A DNA stretch of 30,542 bases from Oscillospiraceae bacterium (GCA_003453215.1 DMMB01000004.1:33890-64431); one strand, 5' to 3'. Counted from the stretch's first letter, positions 1 to 8,222 are shown. Numbers and translations are program-made. Notes: a model not told the origin generated them from the letters alone.

Positions 1-1
1 A

Positions 2-460
2 AAAAAAGGCGATGTTTTTTATATTCCGCCGGGGACGGTACACGCCCTGGGCGCCGGGGTATTGATTGCAGAAATCCAGCAGAATTCCAATGTGACCTAC
101 CGCCTGTATGACTATGGCCGGTTGGGCGCCGATGGAAAGCCGAGACCGCTGCATATGGAACAATCGCTGGAGGTGCTAACCCCCGGCCCGGTAGAAAAGA
201 ACTGGGATTTTGGCGGGCATCTGGGAAGGCACCGAAACTTTACCGTCGATCTTCTGCAGAAAGAGGCCAAGGGCTGCTGCAATGGCGAGAGCTTTGCCGG
301 GCTGCTGGTAACGGCCGGGGAGGGCGAACTTTCCTGCGGCAGCGAGACAAAAATAGTGCGGGCAGGAGAATGCATCTTTTTGCCGGCCGATGCAGGAGAA
401 TGGCGGCTGCAGGGCCAGGCAACGGCTTTGCTATGCTATCTTGGCGAAATGATTGCATGA
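2..460 (+). CDS. manA: Type I mannose-6-phosphate isomerase, C-terminal part (5' end outside window)
   Basis: The reading frame is open from base 2, so the start lies upstream of the window. The visible 152 residues begin KKGDVFYIPPGTVHALGAG, the cupin metal-site segment of class I phosphomannose isomerases, and continue with IAEIQQNSNVTYRLYDYGR, the conserved QxSxxTYRxYDxxR block. A small C-terminal cupin-like domain follows, with GECIFLPADAGEWRLQG. The enzyme interconverts mannose-6-phosphate and fructose-6-phosphate in the cytosol. An apparent TTG start at 62 falls inside the conserved block and is not the true start. The promoter of the next gene overlaps the end of this one. The family call is secure; the symbol follows from the family. 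Confidence 0.9.
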   Translation, partial: KKGDVFYIPPGTVHALGAGVLIAEIQQNSNVTYRLYDYGRLGADGKPRPLHMEQSLEVLTPGPVEKNWDFGGHLGRHRNFTVDLLQKEAKGCCNGESFAGLLVTAGEGELSCGSETKIVRAGECIFLPADAGEWRLQGQATALLCYLGEMIA

Positions 461-481
461 AGAAAATGACTGTGGTATAAT
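453..481 (+). promoter_or_regulatory. Sigma-A promoter with extended -10 for the CofE-like gene
   Basis: TTGCAT (453-458) and TATAAT (476-481) are separated by 17 bp, and TG at 473-474 makes an extended -10. The -35 lies inside the last codons of manA. A 10-bp direct repeat AAAGCCGGGC occurs in the leader at 493-502 and 521-530. Confidence 0.7.
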
Positions 482-541
482 ATTCCGCGGAAAAAGCCGG
501 GCTTTAAACTCCCCACAAGGAAAGCCGGGCGAAGAAAGGAT

Positions 542-1243
542 ATGAAACAGATGGTAGTCAATCCAGGAAAAAATGAAATAATTGAGGTGGAGGGCAAGCA
601 GTACCGCCGCCTGTGCATTAAAACGCATGTTATCACCGATGCGGATCGCATCATTGATGTAGTAAATAAATATGCGGCCCCCGAAATGCAGGAGGGCGAT
701 ATCCTGTTTATTACGGAAAAAGCGGTTGCCTGCACCCAGAAACGTGCTATCCCGATGAAAGATATTAAGCCCCGGCCGCTGGCAAAGTTCCTTTCCAAGT
801 TTGTGCTGAAAACCCCTTATGGCATTGGCTTGGGAATTCCGGAGACCATGGAAATGGCGCTGCGGGAGTGCGGTACGTTCCGCATTCTGGTAGCAGCGGC
901 GGTTTCAGCAGTGGGTAAACTGTTTGGCATCCGCGGATGGTTTTACAAGGTGGCCGGCGAAAAGGCCCGCTCCATTGATGGCCCCTGCGACTGCACACTG
1001 CCCCCCTACAATGAGTATGTGGTTCTGGGACCGGAGGATCCCGATAAGGTGGCAGCCGAGATCTATGCAGAACTGAAAGCGCCGGTTCTCATCACAGATA
1101 TTAACGATTTGGGCGGCGTTATTATGGGGGCGGCTCCGCTTTCCACCGATCGTCACCTTATGGCAGCCATTCTAAAGGATAATCCCCTGGGGCAGAGCCA
1201 TGAGCAGACACCTATGGGCATCATTCGCCCGGTGACAGAATAA
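542..1243 (+). CDS. CofE-like (F420-0:L-glutamate ligase-family) protein
   Basis: This 233-residue protein resembles the coenzyme F420-0:gamma-glutamyl ligase family. That family adds glutamate to a carboxylate through an acyl-phosphate with GTP and divalent metal. Supporting segments are EGDILFITEKAVACTQ near residues 50-65, the IDGPCDCTLPPYNEYVVLGP region around 150-170, and LITDINDLGGVIMGA near 190. The last resembles the D-xND metal/nucleotide site of the family. The gene has its own promoter, an AAGAAAGGA ribosome-binding site and a downstream terminator, so it is probably monocistronic. No F420 biosynthesis gene (cofC, cofD, fbiC) is in view, and most Clostridia do not make F420. The true acceptor is therefore unknown and may be another glutamylated cofactor. 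The family assignment is fairly secure; the substrate is not. Confidence 0.75.
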   Translation: MKQMVVNPGKNEIIEVEGKQYRRLCIKTHVITDADRIIDVVNKYAAPEMQEGDILFITEKAVACTQKRAIPMKDIKPRPLAKFLSKFVLKTPYGIGLGIPETMEMALRECGTFRILVAAAVSAVGKLFGIRGWFYKVAGEKARSIDGPCDCTLPPYNEYVVLGPEDPDKVAAEIYAELKAPVLITDINDLGGVIMGAAPLSTDRHLMAAILKDNPLGQSHEQTPMGIIRPVTE

Positions 1244-1250
1244 ACCAAAT

Positions 1251-1284
1251 AAAAGGCGGCAGGGCGGTGAGCCTTGCCGCTTTT
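1251..1284 (+). terminator. Rho-independent terminator after the CofE-like gene
   Basis: A GC-rich hairpin pairs GCGGCA (1256-1261) with TGCCGC (1275-1280), extended by GGC/GCC inside, and is flanked by an A run before and TTTT after. It lies 8 bases after the stop codon. Confidence 0.75.
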
Positions 1285-1324
1285 GATGTGAAACGGTATC
1301 GAGCCGAAAAATGCCGGCCTGCAG

Positions 1325-1354
1325 TTGCGAAGCAAGCAAAGGATATGGTACAAT
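1325..1354 (+). promoter_or_regulatory. Promoter of the MEP isoprenoid operon
   Basis: TTGCGA (1325-1330) and TACAAT (1349-1354) are 18 bp apart, with TG at 1346-1347 giving an extended -10. It is the only good promoter seen between the upstream terminator and dxr. The expected start is about 35 bases before the dxr start codon. Confidence 0.6.
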
Positions 1355-1397
1355 AATAAATTGACCGAATGACTGCAGCAAAAGGGAGGAAACCAAT

Positions 1398-2540
1398 ATG
1401 AAAGAACTTGCCATCTTTGGCAGTACCGGTTCCATAGGGTGCAGCACTCTTAATGTGGTACGGCGGGAACGGGAACGCTTTTCGGTTTCTATCCTTGCAG
1501 CAGGGCACAACCGGGAACGGCTGATCCAGCAGATCCAAGAATTCAGCCCCCGACACGTGTATATCATCGAAGAAAAAAATGCCGCAATTCTGCATGAATG
1601 CTTCCCCGGCCTGGATATTTACTGGGGTAGGGACGGCATCGAGCAGATCAGCAGGCTTTGCGATTTTGATATAGGCGTTTCGGCCTTGGTGGGAGTGGCG
1701 GGGCTTCGCCCCACCTGGAATATGATCCAAAACGGAAAAACAGTGGCGCTGGCCAATAAAGAAGTGCTGGTGGCAGGCGGCCGCCTGGTAATGGAAGCGG
1801 CCAGGGCACGCCATGCTGCGCTGCTGACGGTGGATAGTGAGCACAGCGCCATTATGCAGTGCCTGCGGGGCGAGCACCACGCGGAGATCGAACGGATTTT
1901 ATTGACGGCTTCCGGCGGGCCTTTTTTTGAGAAAGAGATTACCGATGCGATTACGCCGCAGGAGGCGCTGCAGCACCCCACCTGGAAGATGGGCCCTAAA
2001 ATTACAATCGATAGCGCCACCATGATGAATAAGGGCTTTGAGGTCATTGAGGCCCGGTGGCTCTTTGATGTGCCGGTGGAAAAGGTGCAGGTGGTTATTC
2101 ACCGGCAAAGTATTGTCCACTCGATGGTGGAATTCCAGGACGGCAGCATTATGGCCAATATTGCCCCGCCGGATATGGAAATCCCCATTGCGTATGCGCT
2201 AAGTTATCCGGAGCGCATGGCCTCACCGCACCATTTGGATATTTTTGCGATGAAGGCACTGGAATTTAAGGCGCCGGATTATGATAAATTCCCCTGTCTG
2301 CGGCTGGCCATTGCGGCGGCCAAGGGTGGGCACAGCGCGCAGGTGGTCCTGAATGCGGCAAATGAAGTACTGGTGGCCGACTTCTTGGCGGGCGGGATAC
2401 GCTTTACGGATATTCCCCGCGGGGTTGAGACTATGCTGGAACAGCATACGACCCAGGATTTGGGGAGCATCGATGCGGTGCTGACGCTGGATGAGGAAAT
2501 ACGGAAAAAAACCGAAGAATGGATTAAGATGAGACGGTGA
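1398..2540 (+). CDS. dxr: 1-deoxy-D-xylulose 5-phosphate reductoisomerase
   Basis: This cytosolic enzyme carries out the NADPH-dependent rearrangement and reduction of DXP to 2-C-methyl-D-erythritol 4-phosphate, the committed MEP step. The 380 residues match the family length. The Rossmann motif GSTGSIG is at residues 8-14, and LANKEVLVAGG is at about 118-128. The metal-binding VDSEHSA segment gives D146 and E148. LTASGGPFF is followed by HPTWKMGPKITIDSATMMNK (193-212), the substrate loop and catalytic core. The start is the ATG 8 bases after a GGGAGGA ribosome-binding site. It is the first gene of the five-gene operon and ends 9 bases before ispF. All key residues appear intact. Confidence 0.97.
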   Translation: MKELAIFGSTGSIGCSTLNVVRRERERFSVSILAAGHNRERLIQQIQEFSPRHVYIIEEKNAAILHECFPGLDIYWGRDGIEQISRLCDFDIGVSALVGVAGLRPTWNMIQNGKTVALANKEVLVAGGRLVMEAARARHAALLTVDSEHSAIMQCLRGEHHAEIERILLTASGGPFFEKEITDAITPQEALQHPTWKMGPKITIDSATMMNKGFEVIEARWLFDVPVEKVQVVIHRQSIVHSMVEFQDGSIMANIAPPDMEIPIAYALSYPERMASPHHLDIFAMKALEFKAPDYDKFPCLRLAIAAAKGGHSAQVVLNAANEVLVADFLAGGIRFTDIPRGVETMLEQHTTQDLGSIDAVLTLDEEIRKKTEEWIKMRR

Positions 2541-2549
2541 GGTGATGGT

Positions 2550-3014
2550 ATGAAAGCAGCGATAGGGCAGGATAGCCACCGGTTTGAAGAAGCACCCGGC
2601 AAACCGCTGATTTTGGGCGGTGTGGTGTTCCCAGGGGAGACAGGGCTGCTGGCCAACAGCGATGGCGATGTGGTGCTGCACGCCATTACCAATGCCGTTT
2701 CTGGCATTACCGGGCAGAATATACTGGGCAAGGCGGCCGATGAGATGTGCCAAAACGGCATCACCGATTCATCGGAGTACCTGCGGGAAGCCCTGAAATC
2801 GCTGGAGGGGAGAATTGTCCACCTCAGCATTTCCATGGAATGCTTGCGGCCGAAGATTAGCCCCATGATCCCTGCCATGCGGAAAAAGATTGCCGAACTG
2901 CTGGGGGTGGAACCTGCGGCCATTGGCATTACTGCAACAACAGGGGAGGGCCTGACGGACTGTGGAAAAGGGCTGGGTATCTCGGTGTTGTGCATTTTGA
3001 CCGTGGAGGACTGA
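2550..3014 (+). CDS. ispF: Divergent 2-C-methyl-D-erythritol 2,4-cyclodiphosphate synthase
   Basis: IspF cyclises CDP-ME 2-phosphate to MEcPP with release of CMP, in the cytosol and normally as a trimer. The 154-residue length is normal. The zinc-ligand pattern survives as D8 and H10 in GQDSHRF and H44 in SDGDVVLHAITNA. The C-terminal ATTGEGLTDCGKG replaces the usual ATTTEKLGFTGRGEG. The usual HAxxDA reads HAITNA, and the GDIGxxFPxxD segment is replaced by GQNILGKAADEM. These differences mark a clostridial-type IspF subfamily rather than decay, because the gene is intact and embedded between dxr and ispE. The start is the ATG preceded by GGTGATGGT. Identity rests on motifs plus operon context. 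Confidence 0.88.
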   Translation: MKAAIGQDSHRFEEAPGKPLILGGVVFPGETGLLANSDGDVVLHAITNAVSGITGQNILGKAADEMCQNGITDSSEYLREALKSLEGRIVHLSISMECLRPKISPMIPAMRKKIAELLGVEPAAIGITATTGEGLTDCGKGLGISVLCILTVED

Positions 3015-3016
3015 CC

Positions 3017-3862
3017 ATGCGGAAAGTGGAAATTCCGGCCTATGCTAAAATTAACCTGACGCTGGCCGTAACGGGAAAACGCTCCGATGGGTACCATACC
3101 ATCGAATCGCTGTTCCAGCAAGTGAGCCTATATGATCGGTTGACGCTGGAACGGCAGGAAAGCGGCATCTTTTTGACGGAGACGTGCGGTATTCCGGCTG
3201 AGGAGAATATCATTACCCGGGCCGATCGCTTGCTGAGGGATCAATTTCCGGCCCTGGGTGGTGTAGCAGTAACATTGGAAAAGAATATTCCTACGGAGGC
3301 CGGGCTGGGAGGCGGCAGCGCCGATGCGGCCGCCTATCTGTGCGGAATGAATGAACTGTATGAACTTGGCCTTGGGAAGAGCGACCTGCAAAAACTGGCG
3401 GTGCAGTTGGGCGCCGATGTGCCGTTTGGCCTTGATGGCGGGGCGGCGGCAGCGACCGGAATCGGGGAGAAATTACGCCCGGTCGAGAGCCATTTGCCGC
3501 TGCATCTGGTGCTGACCAAACCGATTGCCGGGTGTTCTACACCGGCGATGTATCATCGAATTGATGAAATGGGGAGCCAGCTGCAGCAGCGTTTTACCAC
3601 AGAAAAGGCAGCAAAAGCGCTGCAAACAGGAGACTTTACAGCACTGTGCGGCAGTCTGTACAATGTATTTGAAGAAGTGACTGCACTGCCGGAATTAAAT
3701 ATAATTCGGCGGGAGCTGCTGCAAAGCGGCGCGGCAGCCGCCCAGATGACCGGCAGCGGCAGCGCCGTATTCGGGATTTACCCGGAAGAAAAGGCGGCAA
3801 GAGCGGCAGCGGAACAGCTGGGGAAAAAGCGGTGGGCGGTATATTGCCATACCGTAAAATGA
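3017..3862 (+). CDS. ispE: 4-diphosphocytidyl-2-C-methyl-D-erythritol kinase
   Basis: This GHMP-family kinase phosphorylates the 2-hydroxyl of CDP-ME using ATP, the fourth MEP step. In the 281 residues, K11 lies in the conserved AYAKINLTLAV segment. The ATP-binding glycine-rich motif GLGGGSADAAAYL spans residues 96-108. GADVPFGLDGGAA carries the catalytic aspartate, and MTGSGSAVFGIY is the third GHMP motif. A longer frame opens at 2990, but the ATG at 3017 is chosen. It sits 6 bases after GGAGGA (3005-3010), 2 bases after the ispF stop, and gives the normal N-terminus. The SD lies within the end of ispF, suggesting translational coupling. Confidence 0.95.
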   Translation: MRKVEIPAYAKINLTLAVTGKRSDGYHTIESLFQQVSLYDRLTLERQESGIFLTETCGIPAEENIITRADRLLRDQFPALGGVAVTLEKNIPTEAGLGGGSADAAAYLCGMNELYELGLGKSDLQKLAVQLGADVPFGLDGGAAAATGIGEKLRPVESHLPLHLVLTKPIAGCSTPAMYHRIDEMGSQLQQRFTTEKAAKALQTGDFTALCGSLYNVFEEVTALPELNIIRRELLQSGAAAAQMTGSGSAVFGIYPEEKAARAAAEQLGKKRWAVYCHTVK

Positions 3863-3886
3863 ACGGTTCCAAAGGAGATTACAAAG

Positions 3887-4564
3887 ATGGTAAGCGGGAT
3901 TATCCTGGCGGGGGGCAGCAGCACTCGCTATGGTACCGGAGAAAATAAAACACTGGTGGAACTTTGCGGACGGCCGGTTCTGGAATACAGCCTGCAGGTA
4001 TTTTTAAGTGCCAGCCAAATAGATGAGATTGTATTGGCTGCCAGGGCTGGGGAGAAAGAAGAGCTGCAAAGATTAGCGGAACGTCTTTCCCCTGCAAAAC
4101 CGGTCACGGTGGTGATAGGAGGAGTGGACCGGGCGGCTTCGGTAGAAAATGCGCTAAAAGCGGCGCACGGCGAGGTGGTGCTGATCCACGATGGCGCGCG
4201 GCCGCTGGTAACGGGGCAGATGATAACAGACTGTCTTTCAGCACTGAAGGAGGCCGATGGCGCAACGCTGGCGGTGCCCAGCCGGGATACCGTAAAACTG
4301 GCGGATGAAGAAGGCTATGTGGAGGCAACAACCAATCGCAGCCGCACCTGGCTGGTGCAAACGCCGCAGGCGTTCCGCCGGGAGGAACTGCTGAAATTGC
4401 ACCATTCGCTGACGGAACGGGAAATGGTAACCGATGACTGTATGCTGCTGGAGCGGGCAGGCCGCCGGGTAAAACTGGTACCGGGCAGCCGCCGGAATAT
4501 CAAGATCACGACGCCGGAGGACAAAGAACTGGCGGAATTTTACCTTGGTAAAGGAACCGAATGA
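3887..4564 (+). CDS. ispD: 2-C-methyl-D-erythritol 4-phosphate cytidylyltransferase
   Basis: The enzyme couples MEP with CTP to form CDP-ME and pyrophosphate, the third MEP step. The 225 residues are typical of the monofunctional enzyme. Visible motifs are the N-terminal nucleotide loop ILAGGSSTRYGTGENK, the VLIHDGARPLV segment, the TTNRSRTWLVQTPQAFR block, and TDDCMLLERAG followed by PGSRRNIKITTPEDKELAE near the C-terminus. An AAAGGAG site lies 9 bases before the ATG. Its stop codon is directly followed by the dxs start. In this operon ispD and ispF are separate genes, not the fused ispDF found in some bacteria. Confidence 0.95.
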   Translation: MVSGIILAGGSSTRYGTGENKTLVELCGRPVLEYSLQVFLSASQIDEIVLAARAGEKEELQRLAERLSPAKPVTVVIGGVDRAASVENALKAAHGEVVLIHDGARPLVTGQMITDCLSALKEADGATLAVPSRDTVKLADEEGYVEATTNRSRTWLVQTPQAFRREELLKLHHSLTEREMVTDDCMLLERAGRRVKLVPGSRRNIKITTPEDKELAEFYLGKGTE

Positions 4565-6424
4565 ATGAATGTAAGTGAGATCAAAGACCCTGCTTTTCTG
4601 CAAAGTTTGGATGAGAAGGAACTAAAAAAACTGTGCGGTGAACTGCGGGAATATATTATAGAAAGTGTTTCTCACACCGGGGGGCACCTTTCCTCCAACC
4701 TGGGATTGGTAGAGCTGACGGTGGCGCTGCACCGTGTTTTTCACGCGCCGGAAGATAAGATTATCTTTGATGTGGGGCACCAGTGCTATACCCATAAGCT
4801 GCTGACCGGCCGGGCGGCGGCCTTTGGTACGCTGCGCTGTACCGATGGGCTTTCCGGTTTCCAAAGCAGAGAGGAAAGCCCATACGACTGCTACGAGGGC
4901 GGCCATGCCGGCACCTCCCTTTCGGCGGCGCTGGGCTTTGCCATGGCGCGGGAAGCAAGAGGCGGCAAGGAAGCGGTAGTGGCGGTTATTGGAGATGGTG
5001 CGCTGGGCAACGGCCTGGCCTATGAAGCGCTCAACCATATCGGCGATTATCAAAAACCGCTGATTATTATCCTGAATGATAACCGTATGAGCATCAGCGC
5101 CAATGTGGGGGCGCTGCATAATTCTTTGGAGCGAATTCGACTGCACCGCGGCTATCGCAGCGCCAAAAGCCGCACCAAAACAGCACTTCGGAAAATCCCG
5201 GTAGTGGGGGAAGCTATGGTGCATGGTGTAGAACAGGTAAAAGAGGATCTGAAACGCCTCTATCTGCGGGATGGTGCGCTTTTTGAGGAAATGGGAATCA
5301 CCTATTACGGCCCAGTGGATGGACACGACCTGGGAGAGCTGGATGCCTTTTTGCGGGTGGCAAAGGAGGCCGAAAAGCCGGTGCTGCTGCACGTTGTTAC
5401 CGAAAAAGGCCATGGATGCGATTTTTGTACCGATGACCCGGATGGACTGTGGCATGGCGTGGGTGCTTTTGATTTGCAAAGCGGAAGACAGGCTGCCGCC
5501 GGCGGAACGACGCAGGGAAAGGCCATCAGTACGGTGCTGCTGGCGCTGGCCGGGCAGGATGAGCGGATTTATGCAATTACACCGGCCATGACCACTGGTG
5601 CCCATTTGACGGAATTTGCCAAGAAGTACCCGAAACGGTTTATTGATGCCGGAATAGCGGAAGAACACGCGCTGGTGCTGGCCAATGCGCTGGCTTTGAG
5701 CGGTATGAAGCCGTTTGTGACCATTTATTCTACCTTTTTGCAGCGGGGATACGACCAACTGAACCACGACATTGCCCGCATGGGCGGCGCTGTAGTGGTA
5801 GGGATTGACCGCTGCGGTGTGATTGGGGAAGACGGCGTTTCACATCAGGGAATTTTTGATGTATCTTTGCTGCTGCCGCTCCCGGGGATTATTCTGGCTC
5901 AGGGCAAGGATCCCCGGGAAAGTGCCCGATTGCTTGCAACCGGTTTGGCGCAAAATGGCCCCTATCTGCTGCGTTATAGCAAAAATACCATGCCGGAGCA
6001 GGAACTTTCCACAGAACGGCTGCCGGTGGGCCGCTGGGAACGGCTATATACAGGGGATATTACGGTTATTACCTACGGGGATTTTGTAGGGGAGGCCGAA
6101 GAAGCCCGGCGGCTGCTGGCGATGGATGGCATAGCAATGGGGCTGGTGAATGCCCGGTTCTTAAAGCCCTTTGATACTGAAATGATGGACGCCCTGTTGG
6201 CGGAGGGAAAGCCGCTGCTGGTATATGAAGAAGTAGCGGCCATTGGCGGACTGGGCAGCCTGCTGCAGCAATATGCGGCGGAACAGCAAAGTTCCACTCC
6301 GGTGCATAGTCTGGCGCTGCCGGATCGGTGGATCTACCATGGCAAGCGGCGGGAACTGCTGCGTCGGCTGGAACTGGATGCGGCCGGACTGCGCAAGGCA
6401 GTGCGAAAAGCACTGGGACGATGA
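4565..6424 (+). CDS. dxs: 1-deoxy-D-xylulose-5-phosphate synthase
   Basis: This thiamine-diphosphate enzyme condenses pyruvate and glyceraldehyde 3-phosphate to DXP, the entry step of the MEP pathway. The 619 residues are the usual length. N-terminal HTGGHLSSNLGLVE (37-50) and DVGHQCYTHKLLTGR are Dxs signatures. The TPP motif starts at GDGALGNGLAYEALN (143-157) and ends in the NDN near residue 171. The transketolase-like middle domain has AEEHALVLANALALSGMKP with the catalytic glutamate, and the C-terminal transketolase domain follows. The ATG directly abuts the ispD stop, with an AAGGAAC site inside ispD. It is the last gene of the MEP operon, followed by a strong terminator. Confidence 0.97.
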   Translation: MNVSEIKDPAFLQSLDEKELKKLCGELREYIIESVSHTGGHLSSNLGLVELTVALHRVFHAPEDKIIFDVGHQCYTHKLLTGRAAAFGTLRCTDGLSGFQSREESPYDCYEGGHAGTSLSAALGFAMAREARGGKEAVVAVIGDGALGNGLAYEALNHIGDYQKPLIIILNDNRMSISANVGALHNSLERIRLHRGYRSAKSRTKTALRKIPVVGEAMVHGVEQVKEDLKRLYLRDGALFEEMGITYYGPVDGHDLGELDAFLRVAKEAEKPVLLHVVTEKGHGCDFCTDDPDGLWHGVGAFDLQSGRQAAAGGTTQGKAISTVLLALAGQDERIYAITPAMTTGAHLTEFAKKYPKRFIDAGIAEEHALVLANALALSGMKPFVTIYSTFLQRGYDQLNHDIARMGGAVVVGIDRCGVIGEDGVSHQGIFDVSLLLPLPGIILAQGKDPRESARLLATGLAQNGPYLLRYSKNTMPEQELSTERLPVGRWERLYTGDITVITYGDFVGEAEEARRLLAMDGIAMGLVNARFLKPFDTEMMDALLAEGKPLLVYEEVAAIGGLGSLLQQYAAEQQSSTPVHSLALPDRWIYHGKRRELLRRLELDAAGLRKAVRKALGR

Positions 6425-6436
6425 GACAATAAAAAC

Positions 6437-6485
6437 ACCCGGCAGGGAGAAATTGCCCTCTGCCGGGTAAATTTTTTTCTTTTTT
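6437..6485 (+). terminator. Rho-independent terminator of the MEP operon
   Basis: The arms ACCCGGCAG (6437-6445) and CTGCCGGGT (6460-6468) form a 9-bp GC-rich stem and are followed by a long T-rich tail. It lies 12 bases after the dxs stop. Confidence 0.9.
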
Positions 6486-6574
6486 ACACCCTTATATTAC
6501 CACAAAATGCGAGAAAAATCAAGACTTGTTCTGCGGGGGAAATGGGGGTATTAAGTATAAGGAGGTGATTTAAA

Positions 6575-7528
6575 ATGAATGAGAAAATGAGCATGACAGC
6601 GGAAGTAGCGGCTTTTGTACGGGCGTACCATACTGCGGAGAGTGGTACCATCTGCAGCGATCCACTGGCCATAAAACTGCTGGGAGAAAAGCGCTATGGC
6701 CAGATAGCCGACGAGATGAAGGCCGGGCGGGATTGGTTTTTGCCGGGACATTCCGGAACACCGGAGCAAGCGCTGCAGCGTATGATCAACCAAACGCTGG
6801 GACCGGTGGTACTGGCTCGAACAGCCTGGTGGGAACAGGAACTGCACCGGGAGATGAGAATGGGACTGCGGCAGGTCGTACTGCTGGGGGCAGGGCTGGA
6901 AAGTCTGCCTTACCGCCAAACGGCGGAGATGGAACGGCTAAACTTCTATGAGGTGGATACGCCGACGGTGATGGCGGAAAAGGAAAAACGACTGCAGCAA
7001 GCGGCCATTTCCACGCCGGGAAATGTACACCGGGTGGAGGCAGACTTGACGACAGAATGGGAAAAAGTGCTGCAGGAGACATCTTTTGACCCGCAAAAAC
7101 GCACCTTGGCTGCTCTGCTGGGGGTGGTATATTACCTGCCGCGCCCGGCAATGGAACGGCTGTTGGATAGTTTGGCCCATATTATGCCGCGGGGCAGTAG
7201 CCTGCTGTTTGATTGTCCCATGCAGGATTTTGGAAAAGAGGAAGACGCCACGGCACAACAGAAAGAACTGGCGCAGCAAGCTGGGGAGGGAATGAAACGT
7301 GGCTATACGCTGTTGGAACTTACTTTGATGCTGGAGCGTTACGGCTTTCTTATCTATGAGGATTTGGGCGCAGCAGAGATTGAAAAACGGTTCTACCGGG
7401 CATACAACGAGGAACATTCGGTACGCCCGGTTCTGCCGCTGCCCCATACCGTGTTGATACTGGCTGTACGCCGCCAAGGGCATTTTGCTGCTGGGACTTG
7501 GCAAGATGGTGCCCCTGTGGTAAAATAA
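6575..7528 (+). CDS. SAM-dependent methyltransferase, leucine carboxyl methyltransferase-like family
   Basis: The 317 residues have the layout of the bacterial LCMT/PPM1-like methyltransferases. An N-terminal segment with CSDPLAIKLLG leads to VVLLGAGLESLPYR, the SAM-binding glycine loop near residues 95-110. FYEVDTPTVMAEKEKRL is the family's acidic ribose-binding segment with a following helix. LAALLGVVYYLPRPAMERLL is the motif-IV region. The native substrate of bacterial members is usually unknown; some methylate carboxylates of small molecules or polyketides. Translation should be strong: AAGGAGGTGAT (6559-6569) is an 11-base perfect complement to the 16S tail. A TetR gene follows 25 bases later, so the two probably form a regulated unit. 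Confidence 0.85.
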   Translation: MNEKMSMTAEVAAFVRAYHTAESGTICSDPLAIKLLGEKRYGQIADEMKAGRDWFLPGHSGTPEQALQRMINQTLGPVVLARTAWWEQELHREMRMGLRQVVLLGAGLESLPYRQTAEMERLNFYEVDTPTVMAEKEKRLQQAAISTPGNVHRVEADLTTEWEKVLQETSFDPQKRTLAALLGVVYYLPRPAMERLLDSLAHIMPRGSSLLFDCPMQDFGKEEDATAQQKELAQQAGEGMKRGYTLLELTLMLERYGFLIYEDLGAAEIEKRFYRAYNEEHSVRPVLPLPHTVLILAVRRQGHFAAGTWQDGAPVVK

Positions 7529-7553
7529 GCCCAAAGCGAAAGGGGGCGGCAGT

Positions 7554-8141
7554 ATGCCCAAAAAGAATACCCGCAACACAAAAGGCCGCATTGTAGCGGC
7601 GGCGTGGAAACTGTTTTACGAGCAGGGATATGAGGAAACAACGGTAGAGGATATTATCTTTGAATCCGAGACGTCCAAGGGATCCTTCTATCACTATTTT
7701 GATGGCAAAGATGCTCTGCTTTCCTCCCTTTCGGTGCTGTTTGATGAACGCTACGAAGAACTGATGCAGCAGGAACATGACGATATGGATTGCATTGGGC
7801 TGCTGTGCTGGCTGAACTACGAACTGTTTGTGACAATCGATAATACCGTTTCCATCGAGCTGCTGAGCCGGCTATTCAGCAGTCAGCTGGTAACAAAGGG
7901 CGAACGGCACCTGCTAAGCCGCAACCGCACCTACTATAAGCTGCTGCGGCAGATTATAACCCAGGGTCAGGAAAACGGTGAACTGACCACTGATTATACG
8001 GTAGGGGAGATCGTGAAGGCATATGCCATGTTTGAGCGAGGCTTGATGTACGACTGGTGCCTTTCCAGCGGGGAATATTCGCTATCGCAGTACACCAAAA
8101 CCATGATGCCCTTGTTTTTGGAAGGATTCCGAAAAAAATAA
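7554..8141 (+). CDS. TetR/AcrR-family transcriptional regulator
   Basis: The 195-residue protein starts with the TetR DNA-binding domain: TKGRIVAAAWKLFYEQGYEE, then TTVEDIIFESETSKGSFYHYFDGKDALLSSL, in which helix-turn-helix residues 35-55 carry the GSFYHYF signature. The rest is an all-helical ligand-binding and dimerisation region whose inducer cannot be read from the sequence. A GGGGGCGG site precedes the ATG. It follows the methyltransferase gene closely and precedes putP by 187 bases. A 28-bp palindrome at 8224-8251 upstream of putP is a reasonable candidate operator for it, but this is inference from position and symmetry only. Confidence 0.92.
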   Translation: MPKKNTRNTKGRIVAAAWKLFYEQGYEETTVEDIIFESETSKGSFYHYFDGKDALLSSLSVLFDERYEELMQQEHDDMDCIGLLCWLNYELFVTIDNTVSIELLSRLFSSQLVTKGERHLLSRNRTYYKLLRQIITQGQENGELTTDYTVGEIVKAYAMFERGLMYDWCLSSGEYSLSQYTKTMMPLFLEGFRKK

Positions 8142-8151
8142 TTTTTATTCG

Positions 8152-8201
8152 GCCATTAATAGAATTGAAATTCGTCTAATTAAAAATGGCTTAAATTAAG
8201 C
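8152..8201. repeat. Cluster of short palindromes between tetR and putP
   Basis: GCCATT (8152-8157) pairs with AATGGC (8185-8190), enclosing GAATTGAAATTC. Directly after is the perfect palindrome GCTTAA-A-TTAAGC (8189-8201). The DNA is AT-rich. These could be protein-binding sites or a weak hairpin ending the tetR transcript; no T run follows. Confidence 0.45.
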
Positions 8202-8222
8202 AAAAAGATAATAAATTACAAG

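Noticed and set aside
4622..5767. A 381-codon minus-strand open frame opposite dxs
   Set aside because: Shadow of dxs; the sense protein has all family motifs.
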